Of a stretch of 64,000 nt of DNA, positions 36,226 through 45,435 are shown in pieces. The position numbers and the translations under genes were made by a program. The stretch lies in NCBI RefSeq assembly GCF_009882985.1, contig NZ_WTUZ01000001.1:127449-191448 (forward strand). The letters run 5' to 3'. Source of the stretch: Paenibacillus silvestris. Lineage in GTDB: Bacteria; Bacillota; Bacilli; Paenibacillales; NBRC-103111. Under the pieces are notes generated by a model. It saw nothing but the letters and a program-made list of their open reading frames with translations, was not told the DNA's origin and made no database searches. Each line of letters begins with the position of its first letter. Position 1 is the first letter of the stretch.

Positions 36226-36637
36226 ATGGTTTGTCATAAAGAAACTTCCATACTTAGACCTGTTTGGAAGAACAAGATTGACAGAAGTGGTTATGATGAA
36301 AGATGCAACATGGAAGATGACGAGCGTATAAAAGAGATATTATGGAATAATAAAACGTATGGCTTAACGGATTACTATCCAAAAATGGATATGAAATATC
36401 AGTTTCGATTAAAAAATCGACAGTCTATGACTGACGATTTTTTCTACTAATTAACATGAAGAATAGCTATGAATCCAAGTGCCAGATACATTAGTGCAGA
36501 GAATAATAAAAGCTTTTGATTTAGCCACGTCCATATCAACTCCTACAAGAAGAAGTTTAAATAAATTGGGTAATTCTGTACGATACGATGTTGAATTATA
36601 AATCGTTTACTAAAATACAGATCGGGATGATGATTCA
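36226..36637 (+). other. Intergenic stretch without a convincing gene; one hairpin
   Basis: A short frame from 36226 has no ribosome site and no protein-family look. At 36411-36443 an imperfect hairpin pairs AAAAAATCG-A-CAGTC with GACTG-A-CGATTTTTT; it ends in a T run and probably stops transcription from the MFS gene. The remainder must hold the promoter of the response regulator, but no clear -35/-10 pair was seen. Confidence 0.5.
36411..36444 (+). terminator. Hairpin with T run downstream of the MFS gene
   Basis: CAGTC and GACTG arms, extended by AAATCG/CGATTT around one mismatched base pair, three-base loop, then TTTTTT. It could work in both directions because of the A run on the other side. 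Confidence 0.6.
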
Positions 36638-37321
36638 ATGAGCATTCTACTAGTGGAAGATGATAAAACTATTGCATCTGGACTCGAGTATTCCCTACAG
36701 CAGGATCAGTTTTCCACGGTTCTTTGCCATGATGTTGAAACTGCAAAAAGGGTGTTAGAGACGCATATAAATCAGTTTGAATTATGTCTGATTGACTTGT
36801 CTCTACCGGACGGAAGCGGATATGAAATATGTAAGTTAGTGAAAGAGCAAAGTGATATTCCCGTTATATTCTTGACTGCCATTGATGATGAAGTCAATGT
36901 TGTGATGGGACTTGATATGGGGGCAGATGATTATATTACGAAGCCTTTTCGTATTCGTGAATTGCTCTCCCGAATAAAGTCTGTTTTGCGCAGATACCAT
37001 AAGCAGCCGCTAGCCAAACCAATAATTGAAATAGATTCAGTCCGTATTAATACACTGGAGGGCAAGGTATATAAACATAGCGATGAAATTTCAGTAACTG
37101 CGTTAGAGTATCGTTTATTATTGATTTTTGCTAACCATATCGGGCAGATCCTCTCGAGAAATCAGCTGTTGGAACAAATTTGGGATGTTGCAGGGGATTT
37201 CGTCAATGACAATACGTTAACTGTTTACATAAAAAGATTGAGAGAAAAACTAGAGGATGACCCGAAAGATCCAAGGTTTATTAAAACCATTCGCGGTTTA
37301 GGCTACAAGGTAGGTGAGTAG
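36638..37321 (+). CDS. OmpR-family response regulator
   Basis: 227 residues. The receiver domain has acidic residues LVEDD, the phosphoacceptor Asp in CLIDLSLPDG, and TKPF with the conserved lysine. The C-terminal winged helix ends FIKTIRGLGYKVG. The gene stops one base before the histidine kinase start and lies upstream of an ABC transporter. This is the regulator-kinase-transporter order of antimicrobial-peptide sensing systems in Bacillota. The three 11-bp repeats at 38346 are the likely binding site. Confidence 0.95.
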   Translation: MSILLVEDDKTIASGLEYSLQQDQFSTVLCHDVETAKRVLETHINQFELCLIDLSLPDGSGYEICKLVKEQSDIPVIFLTAIDDEVNVVMGLDMGADDYITKPFRIRELLSRIKSVLRRYHKQPLAKPIIEIDSVRINTLEGKVYKHSDEISVTALEYRLLLIFANHIGQILSRNQLLEQIWDVAGDFVNDNTLTVYIKRLREKLEDDPKDPRFIKTIRGLGYKVGE

Positions 37322-37322
37322 T

Positions 37323-38324
37323 ATGCTGCGCAATCGTGAGATACGCTTCGTGTTAATGCTCATGTGTACGGTAAGTCTAATCGTACTTGCGGAGGCGGCT
37401 TTTTTTTCATCCGTTTCCGTGGTGTTCGTTCTAATCACTTCAGTTTTACTTATTGGATGCAGTCTTGTATTCACAAGATTGCGTTATCTAGAGGTAGAGA
37501 AGTTATCTAGTTATTTACGGCAAATTAGCAGTGGTAACTATTCCCTTGATGTCCGCGATAATCGTGAAGGCGAATTTAGTATTTTGAAAAATACGATTTA
37601 TAAAGTAACCGTGATGTTATCGGAACAGCGTACACTTTTGCAAAAAGACAAGATTTATCTTACAGACGCGATTTCGGATATCTCCCATCAGCTCAAAACA
37701 CCACTAACGTCCATGATGGTCATGGCCGATTTATTAGACGACACGAAGCTTCCTGAAGCTAAAAGAAAAGAATTCACACGTAATATTCGTATTCAACTCG
37801 AACGGTTGGATTGGCTTGTTTCTTCTCTATTAAAGCTTTCCAAAATTGATGCAGGTACCGTACAGTTCAAGAAAGATCAAGTTCTGGTAGCAGAACTTAT
37901 TCATAAAGCATTGCAGCCCGTTCTCATTCCTATTGATATTAAAGAACAAACAATTTCAATAACAGGTGAAGACAACGTCTCTTTTGTTGGAGATCTAAAT
38001 TGGACAACGGAAGCTGTAATTAATATTTTGAAAAATAGTGTGGAACATACCTATGAAGGTGGAACAATCGTGATTTCTTTTTCAGAAAACCTGCTATATA
38101 CAGAAATTGTAATTAAGGATAATGGTAAGGGTATTCCCAAAGAAGAGATTCCTTTTATTTTTAAACGTTTTCATAAAGGCAAGGGCGCTGGGGAGAGCAG
38201 TATCGGCATTGGTCTCTCGATGGTTCACAGCATTATTATGAAGCAGAACGGTACGATTGAGGTTCAGAGTGAGCTCCATAAGGGAACACAATTTCAAATA
38301 CGTTTTTACAAGCAAATCGTGTAA
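37323..38324 (+). CDS. Sensor histidine kinase with minimal extracellular part
   Basis: 333 residues from ATG at 37323, with AGGTGA 5 nt upstream; a GTG at 37314 is the alternative. Two membrane helices within the first 50 residues are joined by a very short loop, as in intramembrane-sensing kinases. The H-box is SDISHQLKTPL, and the ATPase domain shows KNSVEH (N box) and DNGKGIP (G1). Such kinases usually sense through a partner ABC transporter rather than by binding a ligand directly. The transporter genes follow at 38421-41671. Confidence 0.93.
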   Translation: MLRNREIRFVLMLMCTVSLIVLAEAAFFSSVSVVFVLITSVLLIGCSLVFTRLRYLEVEKLSSYLRQISSGNYSLDVRDNREGEFSILKNTIYKVTVMLSEQRTLLQKDKIYLTDAISDISHQLKTPLTSMMVMADLLDDTKLPEAKRKEFTRNIRIQLERLDWLVSSLLKLSKIDAGTVQFKKDQVLVAELIHKALQPVLIPIDIKEQTISITGEDNVSFVGDLNWTTEAVINILKNSVEHTYEGGTIVISFSENLLYTEIVIKDNGKGIPKEEIPFIFKRFHKGKGAGESSIGIGLSMVHSIIMKQNGTIEVQSELHKGTQFQIRFYKQIV

Positions 38325-38345
38325 CGAAGGTACGATGACTAAATT

Positions 38346-38388
38346 GTCACTCTGAAGTCACTTGAAAGTCACTCTGGGCAGATATACT
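38346..38388 (+). promoter_or_regulatory. Three 11-bp direct repeats and promoter of the ABC transporter operon
   Basis: GTCACT occurs at 38346, 38357 and 38368, exactly 11 bp apart, so all three lie on one face of the helix. The candidate -35 TTGAAA (38362) lies between repeats 2 and 3, and the -10 TATACT is at 38383; the spacer is 15 bp, shorter than ideal. OmpR-family regulators bind direct repeats with 10-11 bp spacing, so this is the likely site for the adjacent response regulator acting as activator. Confidence 0.8.
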
Positions 38389-38420
38389 AAATCCATCGGC
38401 AAACGAGTGGAGGGTTTACA

Positions 38421-39104
38421 ATGGAGATTTTAAAAATAGAACATCTGTCCAAAGTATACGGAAAAGGTGACACCGCGGTAAAAGCGCTTGATGACGTTTC
38501 TTTCACCGTGGAAAAAGGAGAATTCGTGGCCATCATCGGTCCGTCTGGCTCGGGGAAATCAACACTTTTGCATATGCTGGGCGGAGTGGATAGGCCAACA
38601 AGCGGAAAAGTGTTTGTAGATAATACCGACATGTATCGTTTGAATGAAACACAATTAGCTATCTTTAGAAGAAGACAAATTGGCTTGATTTATCAGTTTT
38701 ATAACCTGCTACCTATCCTAACGGTAGAAGAGAATATGAAGCTGCCACTGTTACTTGATGAACATAAGGTAGACCAGAAGCAATTTGATGAAATTGTGAG
38801 AACGTTAAATTTGCAAAATCGCTTGAACCATCTGCCGAATCAGCTCTCCGGCGGTCAACAGCAGCGGGTCTCAATCGGCAGAGCGCTGATGAACCAACCG
38901 GCTATTATACTGGCGGACGAACCAACCGGTAATTTGGACAGCAAAAACGGCAATGAAATTATTGATTTGTTGAAAATGTTTAATAGAACCTTTCATCAAA
39001 CACTGATTATTATTACCCATGATGAACGAATTGCTCTGCAGGCTGATAGGATTATTGGCATAGAAGATGGAAGGATTTCCACGGATGAGGTTATCCGCCC
39101 ATGA
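38421..39104 (+). CDS. ABC transporter ATP-binding protein (BceA/MacB type)
   Basis: 227 residues; the start has GGAGGG upstream. Walker A GPSGSGKS, signature [14 protein letters not shown], Walker [14 protein letters not shown], switch His in IITHDE. It overlaps the permease start (ATGA). Together they form a type VII (MacB/FtsX) exporter of the kind used against peptide antibiotics. Its sequence differs clearly from the orphan ATPase at 29016. Confidence 0.94.
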   Translation: MEILKIEHLSKVYGKGDTAVKALDDVSFTVEKGEFVAIIGPSGSGKSTLLHMLGGVDRPTSGKVFVDNTDMYRLNETQLAIFRRRQIGLIYQFYNLLPILTVEENMKLPLLLDEHKVDQKQFDEIVRTLNLQNRLNHLPNQLSGGQQQRVSIGRALMNQPAIILADEPTGNLDSKNGNEIIDLLKMFNRTFHQTLIIITHDERIALQADRIIGIEDGRISTDEVIRP

Positions 39105-41671
39105 ACATCATCAATAAACTAACGCTAAGACATTTAATGAAGAATAAAAAACAAACGCTCGTAACCATGATTGGGGTTATTATATCAGTGGCGATGGTGA
39201 CGGCGGTTACAACGCTCGGTTCCTCCTTTTTGGGACTAATGCAAAAGCAAACGATTGTAGATAATGGTGAATGGCATGTTATTTATAATAACGTCAACAA
39301 AGTTCAGCTTGAAGCAATCAAGCATGATGCTGCAACCAAAGAATTGATTATTTCAAAAGATCACGGCTTTGCTCTATTGCAAGGAAGCCAAAATATCAAC
39401 AAGCCTTACTTGTTCATTAAAGCGTATAATGCACAAGGTTTTATGAACTTCCCCGTTGAATTGAGCCAGGGGCGTCTGCCTCAACAAGCGAATGAGGTCG
39501 TCATTTCGGAAGCCATCGCGACGAACGCCAAAGTCACCTACAAGATTGGCGATCGTTTAACCTTTGACGTTGGTCAACGATTGAATAATGCAGATCCAAG
39601 TGATATAGACCTTTTTCAAAATGATCAATTAAGATTTAATAATGGTAGCAGTACGGAGACCTTAACCCACACCACAACCGAGTCGTATACCGTAGTAGGC
39701 TTTATTAAACGGCCTGTATGGGAGCAGGCATGGGCGCCAGGTTATACCGTCATTACCTATGTAGACGAAAGTATGATGGGAATAAACAAAACCGTTGATG
39801 CGAGTGTTGTCCTTAAGAAAGTTAATAACGCAGTATTTACCCATGCGAAAGACTTGGCCAAGACAAACGACATCAACACATTTAAAACAAATGATACTTT
39901 ATTACGCTATTATGGCGTTATGGGTGGCGGATTAGGCAAAACCTATAACTCGCTTTTAGTCATTGTCATGCTGGTTATTGTTGTGGGCTCGATCTCATTA
40001 ATCTACAATGCGTTTGCTATTTCCGTCTCGGAACGGTCACGTTATCTAGGGATGTTATCGAGTGTTGGTGCAACAAAAAGGCAAAAGAGAAATTCGGTGT
40101 TTTTTGAAGGAGCGATCATTGGCCTTATTAGCATCCCCTTAGGCATCATCTGTGGACTGATCGGAATTGGCATTACCTTTCTATTCGTTAACGCTATGCT
40201 CGAAGGCGCACTTGGCGTCACTGAAAAACTATCGGTGATCATCACCCCTTTATCGCTCACCATGGCCTGTGTGATATCGATCATCACTATTTTTATTTCA
40301 ACGTATCTCCCAGCCCAGAAAGCTTCTAAGATTTCTGCTATCGATGCCATCCGGCAAACAACAGATATTAAACTGACAGGTAGAGCTGTGAAAACGTCGA
40401 AGCTAGTCCAACGGTTATTCGGCATTGAAGCGGAGTTTGGATTGAAAAATTTAAAAAGAAACAAACGCAGGTATTATGCAACGATATGGTCACTTGTGAT
40501 TAGCATCGTCTTGTTCTTATCCGTGTCCTTCTTCACTTCTAACCTGCAAAGATCACTGGGTATCTCACAAAAAGGTTATAATTATGATGTTGGTGTATAC
40601 AAGGAGGGTGAAGATCTAACGATAGACGAGCGATTGTTGAAATCAATTGTGTCGTTAGATGGCGTTACCGAGTATAGCTTGATCCAACGGATGAATGATG
40701 GCTTCACTTGGGTTAACGGAGAGACCATCCCGACAAATGTGCAAAATTATTTGACACATCAAAATGGTTTGTACAAATACAATCTAACCGTAAATGCATT
40801 AAGTGATGAGAAGCTGCAAGCCTATGCCAAGCAAATCGGGGCAGACTATACGAAGCTAGTGAATACTGATCACCCTACCGCAATTATTATTGATGCCACC
40901 GCGTATAGTGATGAAAAAGACAAATTTATTGAAACCAACGGAATTGGGGCCAAAGTTGGTGAAATACTTGATCTCGTCTTCACGGATGTTAATGAGAAAG
41001 AAACAATCAATAAGGTAGAGCTTGCCGCGGTGACAGATCAATTTCCAATGGGAATCGTGCGAGGCAGCTTTCAATTAAATCTTGTCGTCTCTGAGCTGGT
41101 CTTCGATAAATTATTGAAAAGAAACAAGGATATCCAAGCGTATTCAGGAATTTATCTGAATAGTAAAGATCCTTTAAAAACACAGCAGGACATTGAAGAA
41201 ATGAAGAGTAATCTCTCTGTCATGAATTTATTCCAAGATAGAAAACGCTCTGAACAAAAGATCACATTAATCTCCGTGTTTGTTTATGGCTTTGTCGCTT
41301 TAATCACGGCGGTTTCGATCGCGAACATTTTCAATACGATCTCGACAAGTATTGCACTTCGCAAACGTGAGTTTGCAATGCTGCGCTCAGTGGGAATGAC
41401 GCCGAAAAGTTTGAATAAAATGCTGAATTATGAAAGCATATTTTATGGCATCAAGGCGCTGAGCTACGGGCTTCCGATTAGCGGAGTGATTATGGTGTTG
41501 ATCTACCGATCTTTCATGCATAGTTTTTCATATGGCTTCATATTGCCATGGACGAGTATGCTATATGTCATTGTTGCCGTATTTGTTATGGTGAGCCTGT
41601 CGATGTTTTACGCTAGTGTAAAAGTAAAGAACGCTAACATTATTGATGTGTTGAAGCAAGAGAATATATAG
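39101..41671 (+). CDS. FtsX-type ABC transporter permease
   Basis: 856 residues. It has a first helix (about 20-45), a large outside domain (about 50-280), three helices with a FtsX domain (VSERSRYLGMLSSVGAT), a linker, a further helix near 465, a second outside domain and a final FtsX domain (LRKREFAMLRSVGMT). This is the two-FtsX layout of YtrF- and Vex-like transporters, longer than BceB (about 650). Because it is encoded with a two-component system, sensing and removing an antimicrobial peptide or an envelope-active compound is the best guess. The actual substrate cannot be read. Confidence 0.92.
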   Translation: MNIINKLTLRHLMKNKKQTLVTMIGVIISVAMVTAVTTLGSSFLGLMQKQTIVDNGEWHVIYNNVNKVQLEAIKHDAATKELIISKDHGFALLQGSQNINKPYLFIKAYNAQGFMNFPVELSQGRLPQQANEVVISEAIATNAKVTYKIGDRLTFDVGQRLNNADPSDIDLFQNDQLRFNNGSSTETLTHTTTESYTVVGFIKRPVWEQAWAPGYTVITYVDESMMGINKTVDASVVLKKVNNAVFTHAKDLAKTNDINTFKTNDTLLRYYGVMGGGLGKTYNSLLVIVMLVIVVGSISLIYNAFAISVSERSRYLGMLSSVGATKRQKRNSVFFEGAIIGLISIPLGIICGLIGIGITFLFVNAMLEGALGVTEKLSVIITPLSLTMACVISIITIFISTYLPAQKASKISAIDAIRQTTDIKLTGRAVKTSKLVQRLFGIEAEFGLKNLKRNKRRYYATIWSLVISIVLFLSVSFFTSNLQRSLGISQKGYNYDVGVYKEGEDLTIDERLLKSIVSLDGVTEYSLIQRMNDGFTWVNGETIPTNVQNYLTHQNGLYKYNLTVNALSDEKLQAYAKQIGADYTKLVNTDHPTAIIIDATAYSDEKDKFIETNGIGAKVGEILDLVFTDVNEKETINKVELAAVTDQFPMGIVRGSFQLNLVVSELVFDKLLKRNKDIQAYSGIYLNSKDPLKTQQDIEEMKSNLSVMNLFQDRKRSEQKITLISVFVYGFVALITAVSIANIFNTISTSIALRKREFAMLRSVGMTPKSLNKMLNYESIFYGIKALSYGLPISGVIMVLIYRSFMHSFSYGFILPWTSMLYVIVAVFVMVSLSMFYASVKVKNANIIDVLKQENI

Positions 41672-41696
41672 AAAATGATATCCAGTATGCTTAATA

Positions 41697-41727
41697 ACCC
41701 AGCCATCCTAAATACGGATAGTTGGGT
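41697..41727 (+). terminator. Hairpin downstream of the permease
   Basis: ACCCA and ATCC pair with GGAT and TGGGT around a 7-base loop. It lacks a clear T run, so it may be a weak terminator or an mRNA 3' stabiliser. Confidence 0.4.
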
Positions 41728-41802
41728 CTCGAATATGAACAGTCATTTTTAGTTTTTATTTTAAAGGTAAATGCTGGTGTTGTTTTCCTGCAGCTAATAA
41801 AA

Positions 41803-41832
41803 TAGGCCAACCAGTTTATTTTGGTTGACCTA
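41803..41832 (-). terminator. Terminator of the MFS gene on the minus strand
   Basis: TAGG-CC-AACCA pairs with TGGTT-GA-CCTA. Read on the minus strand it is followed by TATTTTATTAG. It lies about 100 bp after the stop of the MFS gene. Confidence 0.5.
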
Positions 41833-41938
41833 AAATTCTTTGTGGAATTTTCTCTGAGTATTGCGACTTGCAAATACTTTGTCACTCAATAACTGCCGAG
41901 ATGAGTTGGCTTTTGAAATCATCTCGGCATGAAACGGT

Positions 41939-43147
41939 TTAAGCTGAAATACGCGATATTTCTTCTGCTTGCTGGTTATCGTGGTGCGATTGAGATTGAG
42001 ATCTTATTCTGCGGAACATGACGGCAGTGGTCACAGCGGCTACTGCAATAGAAGAAGCAGCGATCCATGTGATGGCGTTCAACGAAATATTGTCGATGAC
42101 AACGCCTCCGATCCCAGCCCCCGCAGCCATCGCAAGTTGCAACACGGAGGTGTTGAGGCCAAGCATGATACCGGATGCCTTTGGAGACAATGTAATTAGA
42201 TAATATTGTTGGGTTGGAGCGGATGACCAGGAGAAGAACGACCAGAGCATCAGCAATGAGAAAACAAGGAAGGTTCCGGTGCCTGAGGCCGCCGATAACA
42301 AGATTAGCATCACCATATTTAATATCATCCCACCGGTTAATGTCCTAGCTACACCCCAGCGATCAGTGCTGAATCCCCCTGCCTTTGAGCCGATAAGACT
42401 AGCGATACCATATGCGAACAGGGCTGCACTAACCCATCTCTCGTTCATCCCGACAACTTCAAGCAGATAAGGCGACAAGTACGTGAAGGCAATGGCATAA
42501 CCCAGTATCCAGAAGAACGTGATTGCTAGCGCCAGAGCAATTCGAGGTCTTTTCACCATTGCCAGTTGCTTGGATAAGGGTACAGGTTCATCCCCTTCCA
42601 TCGGCGGGATCGACCGAGCTACAACGGGTAGACCGATAATGGAAAGCAGAGCAATGCCGACGAAGATCAGCTTCCAGTCGTATGAGGCTGCGATTATGCG
42701 GCCAATTGGCACACCTAAAATTAGCGATGCGCTTATTCCCATGAGCACGATCGCTATTGCACCACCCTGTTTATTTGGAGCAGCCAACTTAGAGGCTACG
42801 GTAAGGGATGTCACCACAAAAACACCTGTTCCAAGTGCCATAATTACCCTTGCCAGAATCATAAATCCGTAACCCGGCAAAATCACCATAAGTACATTAC
42901 CGACAATAATAAGACCAAGCGAGTAAAGGAGCAAGTCGCGTCGGTTGAGCCGGGTTGTGATTGCCATCATAATGGGCGTACCTAAGGCGTAAGCCAGCGA
43001 GAAGGCCGTTATTAATTGGCCAGCTGCGGATAACGACACTCCAACATCTTCAGCAACTTTATCTAAAATGCCCGCGATCATGTATTCGGATGTACCGATC
43101 AGAAAGCTAACCGCGGCAAGCATATATATTTTCCAGTATTGTCTCAT
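41939..43147 (-). CDS. MFS transporter (AraJ/drug efflux type)
   Basis: 402 residues, twelve membrane segments, with MMAITTRLNRRDLL as the TM2-TM3 loop and RVIMALGTGVFV in TM4. This is the DHA1/AraJ-like group of efflux and sugar-efflux proteins. The tail is His/Gln-rich (SQSHHDNQQ). It lies 120 bp downstream of an SDR gene on the same strand, with a strong hairpin between them. Both are divergent from the MmyB-type regulator at 44255, which may control the pair. Confidence 0.88.
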   Translation of the reverse strand: MRQYWKIYMLAAVSFLIGTSEYMIAGILDKVAEDVGVSLSAAGQLITAFSLAYALGTPIMMAITTRLNRRDLLLYSLGLIIVGNVLMVILPGYGFMILARVIMALGTGVFVVTSLTVASKLAAPNKQGGAIAIVLMGISASLILGVPIGRIIAASYDWKLIFVGIALLSIIGLPVVARSIPPMEGDEPVPLSKQLAMVKRPRIALALAITFFWILGYAIAFTYLSPYLLEVVGMNERWVSAALFAYGIASLIGSKAGGFSTDRWGVARTLTGGMILNMVMLILLSAASGTGTFLVFSLLMLWSFFSWSSAPTQQYYLITLSPKASGIMLGLNTSVLQLAMAAGAGIGGVVIDNISLNAITWIAASSIAVAAVTTAVMFRRIRSQSQSHHDNQQAEEISRISA

Positions 43148-43188
43148 GGTTGATCATATCCCTCAGTTTAATTTGTTTTTTATTGAGA

Positions 43189-43224
43189 AGTAGGTGACTG
43201 CCATCGGGATGGCAGTCACCTACT
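43189..43224. promoter_or_regulatory. Perfect 16-bp inverted repeat between the SDR and MFS genes
   Basis: AGTAGGTGACTGCCAT, loop CGGG, then the exact complement. On the minus strand it is followed by A-rich, not T-rich, sequence, so it is not a standard terminator for the SDR gene. It could hold back expression of the MFS gene, protect the SDR mRNA 3' end, or be an operator. Confidence 0.6.
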
Positions 43225-43267
43225 CTTATCCATTTCCATTAACAAAATAAAATTTAATCTTTGCAGC

Positions 43268-44029
43268 TTACCAAGGTAGTTCAGTATCCAAATGAATGAA
43301 TTTACCTGTTGGGCCATCTGCAGGCAAAGTAGCGAGCCGCACGCTTGTCCTTGCGCCATCTGTCACATCTGTGTCAGCGTATTTGCCGCCTAGCTCTGTT
43401 TTAACCCAGCCCGGGTGGGCTGAATTCACTTTAATTGGCGTCTCCCTCAGTTCATGCGCAAGTTGGATGGTAAAGCTATTCACTGCTGCTTTCGAAGCGT
43501 TGTAAGCTAGTAGCTTTAAATCGTATATAGGTGAAGCGGGATCCGCTTGGAGCGTAAGAGAACCAAGTATACTTGATAAATTTACGATTCTGGCGGCAGG
43601 CGCTTTGCGAAGCAACGGAAGAAGAAGTTGTGTAAGCTCAACCTGTGCGAAGAAGTTGGCGTCGAACGTTTGGCGCAGAACCTCCGAAGAAATAGCGGTT
43701 GTATTGTTCATTGGGGCAAGATGCTCGATCTCTAGCTGAACGCCTGCGTTGTTAATAAGCATGTCGAGTTTCCCATAGTGCTGATCAAAGTAAGCATAAG
43801 CTCCCCGGCGGTCATCCGTACTCGTAATATCGAGCGTTAGAACTTCTGCTTGAATCCCTTCGGTGAGAAGCTCTCCCTTCACTTCTTCACCTTTAGTCCG
43901 ATTACGAGTTCCGATGACCACTATTGCGCCTAGTCTTCCAAGTTCGCGCGCTGTCTCTAGGCCAATCCCCCGGTTACCTCCCGTGATAAAAGCCACTTTG
44001 CCTTCAAGATATTTATCGTTTGTTGTCAT
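43268..44029 (-). CDS. Short-chain dehydrogenase/reductase
   Basis: 253 residues from ATG at 44029, with GGAGGAG 8 nt upstream; the frame runs 18 codons further but without a site. Classical SDR features are TGGNRGIG (NAD(P)-binding glycine motif), NNAGV, the catalytic Ser in NLSSILGS and Tyr/Lys in YNASKAA. The substrate is unknown. Divergent from the MmyB-type regulator gene at 44255, a pairing common in actinobacteria and Bacillota. Confidence 0.92.
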   Translation of the reverse strand: MTTNDKYLEGKVAFITGGNRGIGLETARELGRLGAIVVIGTRNRTKGEEVKGELLTEGIQAEVLTLDITSTDDRRGAYAYFDQHYGKLDMLINNAGVQLEIEHLAPMNNTTAISSEVLRQTFDANFFAQVELTQLLLPLLRKAPAARIVNLSSILGSLTLQADPASPIYDLKLLAYNASKAAVNSFTIQLAHELRETPIKVNSAHPGWVKTELGGKYADTDVTDGARTSVRLATLPADGPTGKFIHLDTELPW

Positions 44030-44254
44030 TATCATTCTCCTCCTTGTTGTTTCGTGCAAGAACATCATAATACGATTATTCATAATGAGGCAGTACCGCG
44101 TTTATTGTGCAATTACCGATGCTACAACTCCTGAACCTAGTACTAGGACTACCACTCTATTGATCAGGATTCTGAGTTGAATCAGTCAAAGTTTGCTTTT
44201 TGCCGCAGAAAGAGGAAAATAGTAAAAAGACAACGACTCGGGAGGAATCAAGTC

Positions 44255-45124
44255 ATGAGTGAAGATATGCGCCGCAAGGAGCTTGCTGATTTTCTAAAAA
44301 ACCGCCGTCAAAGATTAGCTCCAGAAGCGGTCGGCTTACCCGCACCAAGCGGTGTCCGTCGCCGCTCTAGAGGGCTACGCCGTGAAGAAGTGGCTACGCT
44401 TGCCGGAATTTCACTGCATTGGTATACCGCGATGGAGCAAGGTCGAGATATTCGGGTGTCTGACAGCGTCCTGGAAAGCTTGGCACGAACGCTTCAGTTG
44501 CAGCAGGATGAAAGGGCACATTTATTTATGCTGGCCAACCGTAACGTACCGCTGGAGACTTCATCAGAAGCGTCCCCGACTCTGCAATCAGACCCCGAAT
44601 TGGATCTAATCGTAAACCAATTCGGAGAAATGCCCGTTTACGCGATAGATGGGCAATGGAATCTGATGACTTGGAATAAGGCGGCAGAAGAACTGTTTGG
44701 CGGATTTCGTCATTCCTGCAAAAAGAGTGGAAAGAAAAATTTTATTTGGCTGCTATTTACTGATCCAGAATTACGGGGCAGATTTGTGGACTGGGAGACA
44801 TCGGCCGCCAAGCTGGTCGCTGCATTTCGAACAGCTTATGCCCGACGAATGGAAAATCCCTGTGTGAGTTCGATCGTCGAAGATTTGGGAAATGCCAGCG
44901 CGGAATTTACGGAGATGTGGAAACGTCACGATGTCAGGTGTCTGCGCGAAAATCTATTTCCCCTAACTCACCCGGCCGTAAGTGAAATTAATTTGCTGTC
45001 TAACGCCTTTTATGCTGCTGAGAGAGAGGATGTCACGCTGGTCGTTTACACACCCGCGACTGCGATCGACGCAGAAAGGTTGAATAAGCTTCAGGAGAAG
45101 ATTGAAGTCCATGGTGCCGTGTAG
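44255..45124 (+). CDS. MmyB-type helix-turn-helix transcriptional regulator
   Basis: 289 residues from ATG at 44255 with GGGAGG upstream. The N-terminal HTH is preceded by RRRSRGLRREEVATLAG, the hallmark of the MmyB-like group. The C-terminal half (about 100-280) is the PAS-like ligand-binding domain (WNLMTWNKAAEELFGG). These regulators usually sit next to SDR-type oxidoreductase genes and repress them. Here the SDR and MFS genes run divergently from it. Confidence 0.92.
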   Translation: MSEDMRRKELADFLKNRRQRLAPEAVGLPAPSGVRRRSRGLRREEVATLAGISLHWYTAMEQGRDIRVSDSVLESLARTLQLQQDERAHLFMLANRNVPLETSSEASPTLQSDPELDLIVNQFGEMPVYAIDGQWNLMTWNKAAEELFGGFRHSCKKSGKKNFIWLLFTDPELRGRFVDWETSAAKLVAAFRTAYARRMENPCVSSIVEDLGNASAEFTEMWKRHDVRCLRENLFPLTHPAVSEINLLSNAFYAAEREDVTLVVYTPATAIDAERLNKLQEKIEVHGAV

Positions 45125-45435
45125 TCCGGCGCAATATTTGACGTTCACCATGGCGAATGAGATAAAATTACGTCATTATAATCCATCCAAATATCCATTT
45201 TTTGCGTTGTTTTATTCGCCATTTTACTCCGCACTGCCTTAAGCGAACAATAAAGCGATAGACTACAGAAGGAGGTTAGCGTGTCAATGTGCTATCAAAT
45301 CTCCTTTCTTCAGGGCTGTGAGGGCTATCTCACGACCTAATCCCGGAGAACTAAAATGAAAACGGCAGCCCATTAAGGGCCGCCGTTTTCTCGGTTATTG
45401 AAGGGATAAATTCCGAAATGGAATCATTTTGAACC
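45125..45435. other. Intergenic stretch with convergent gene ends
   Basis: No gene seen. It holds the hairpin at 45358-45390 and a stretch with an AAGGAGG-like site (AGAAGGAGGTTAGCGTG near 45268) that leads only to a very short frame. The two flanking genes converge here. Confidence 0.5.
45358..45390. terminator. Shared terminator between convergent genes
   Basis: GAAAACGGC and GCCGTTTTC arms, with AGCCC/GGGCC inside; an A run on one side and a T run on the other allow it to work in both directions for the MmyB regulator and the aldo/keto reductase. Confidence 0.75.

Noticed and set aside
36226..36450. 74-codon ORF after the MFS transporter
   Set aside because: No ribosome site, begins on the base after the MFS stop and runs through the terminator-like hairpin.
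43189..43224. Rho-independent terminator of the SDR gene
   Set aside because: Downstream on the minus strand the sequence is A-rich, not T-rich.
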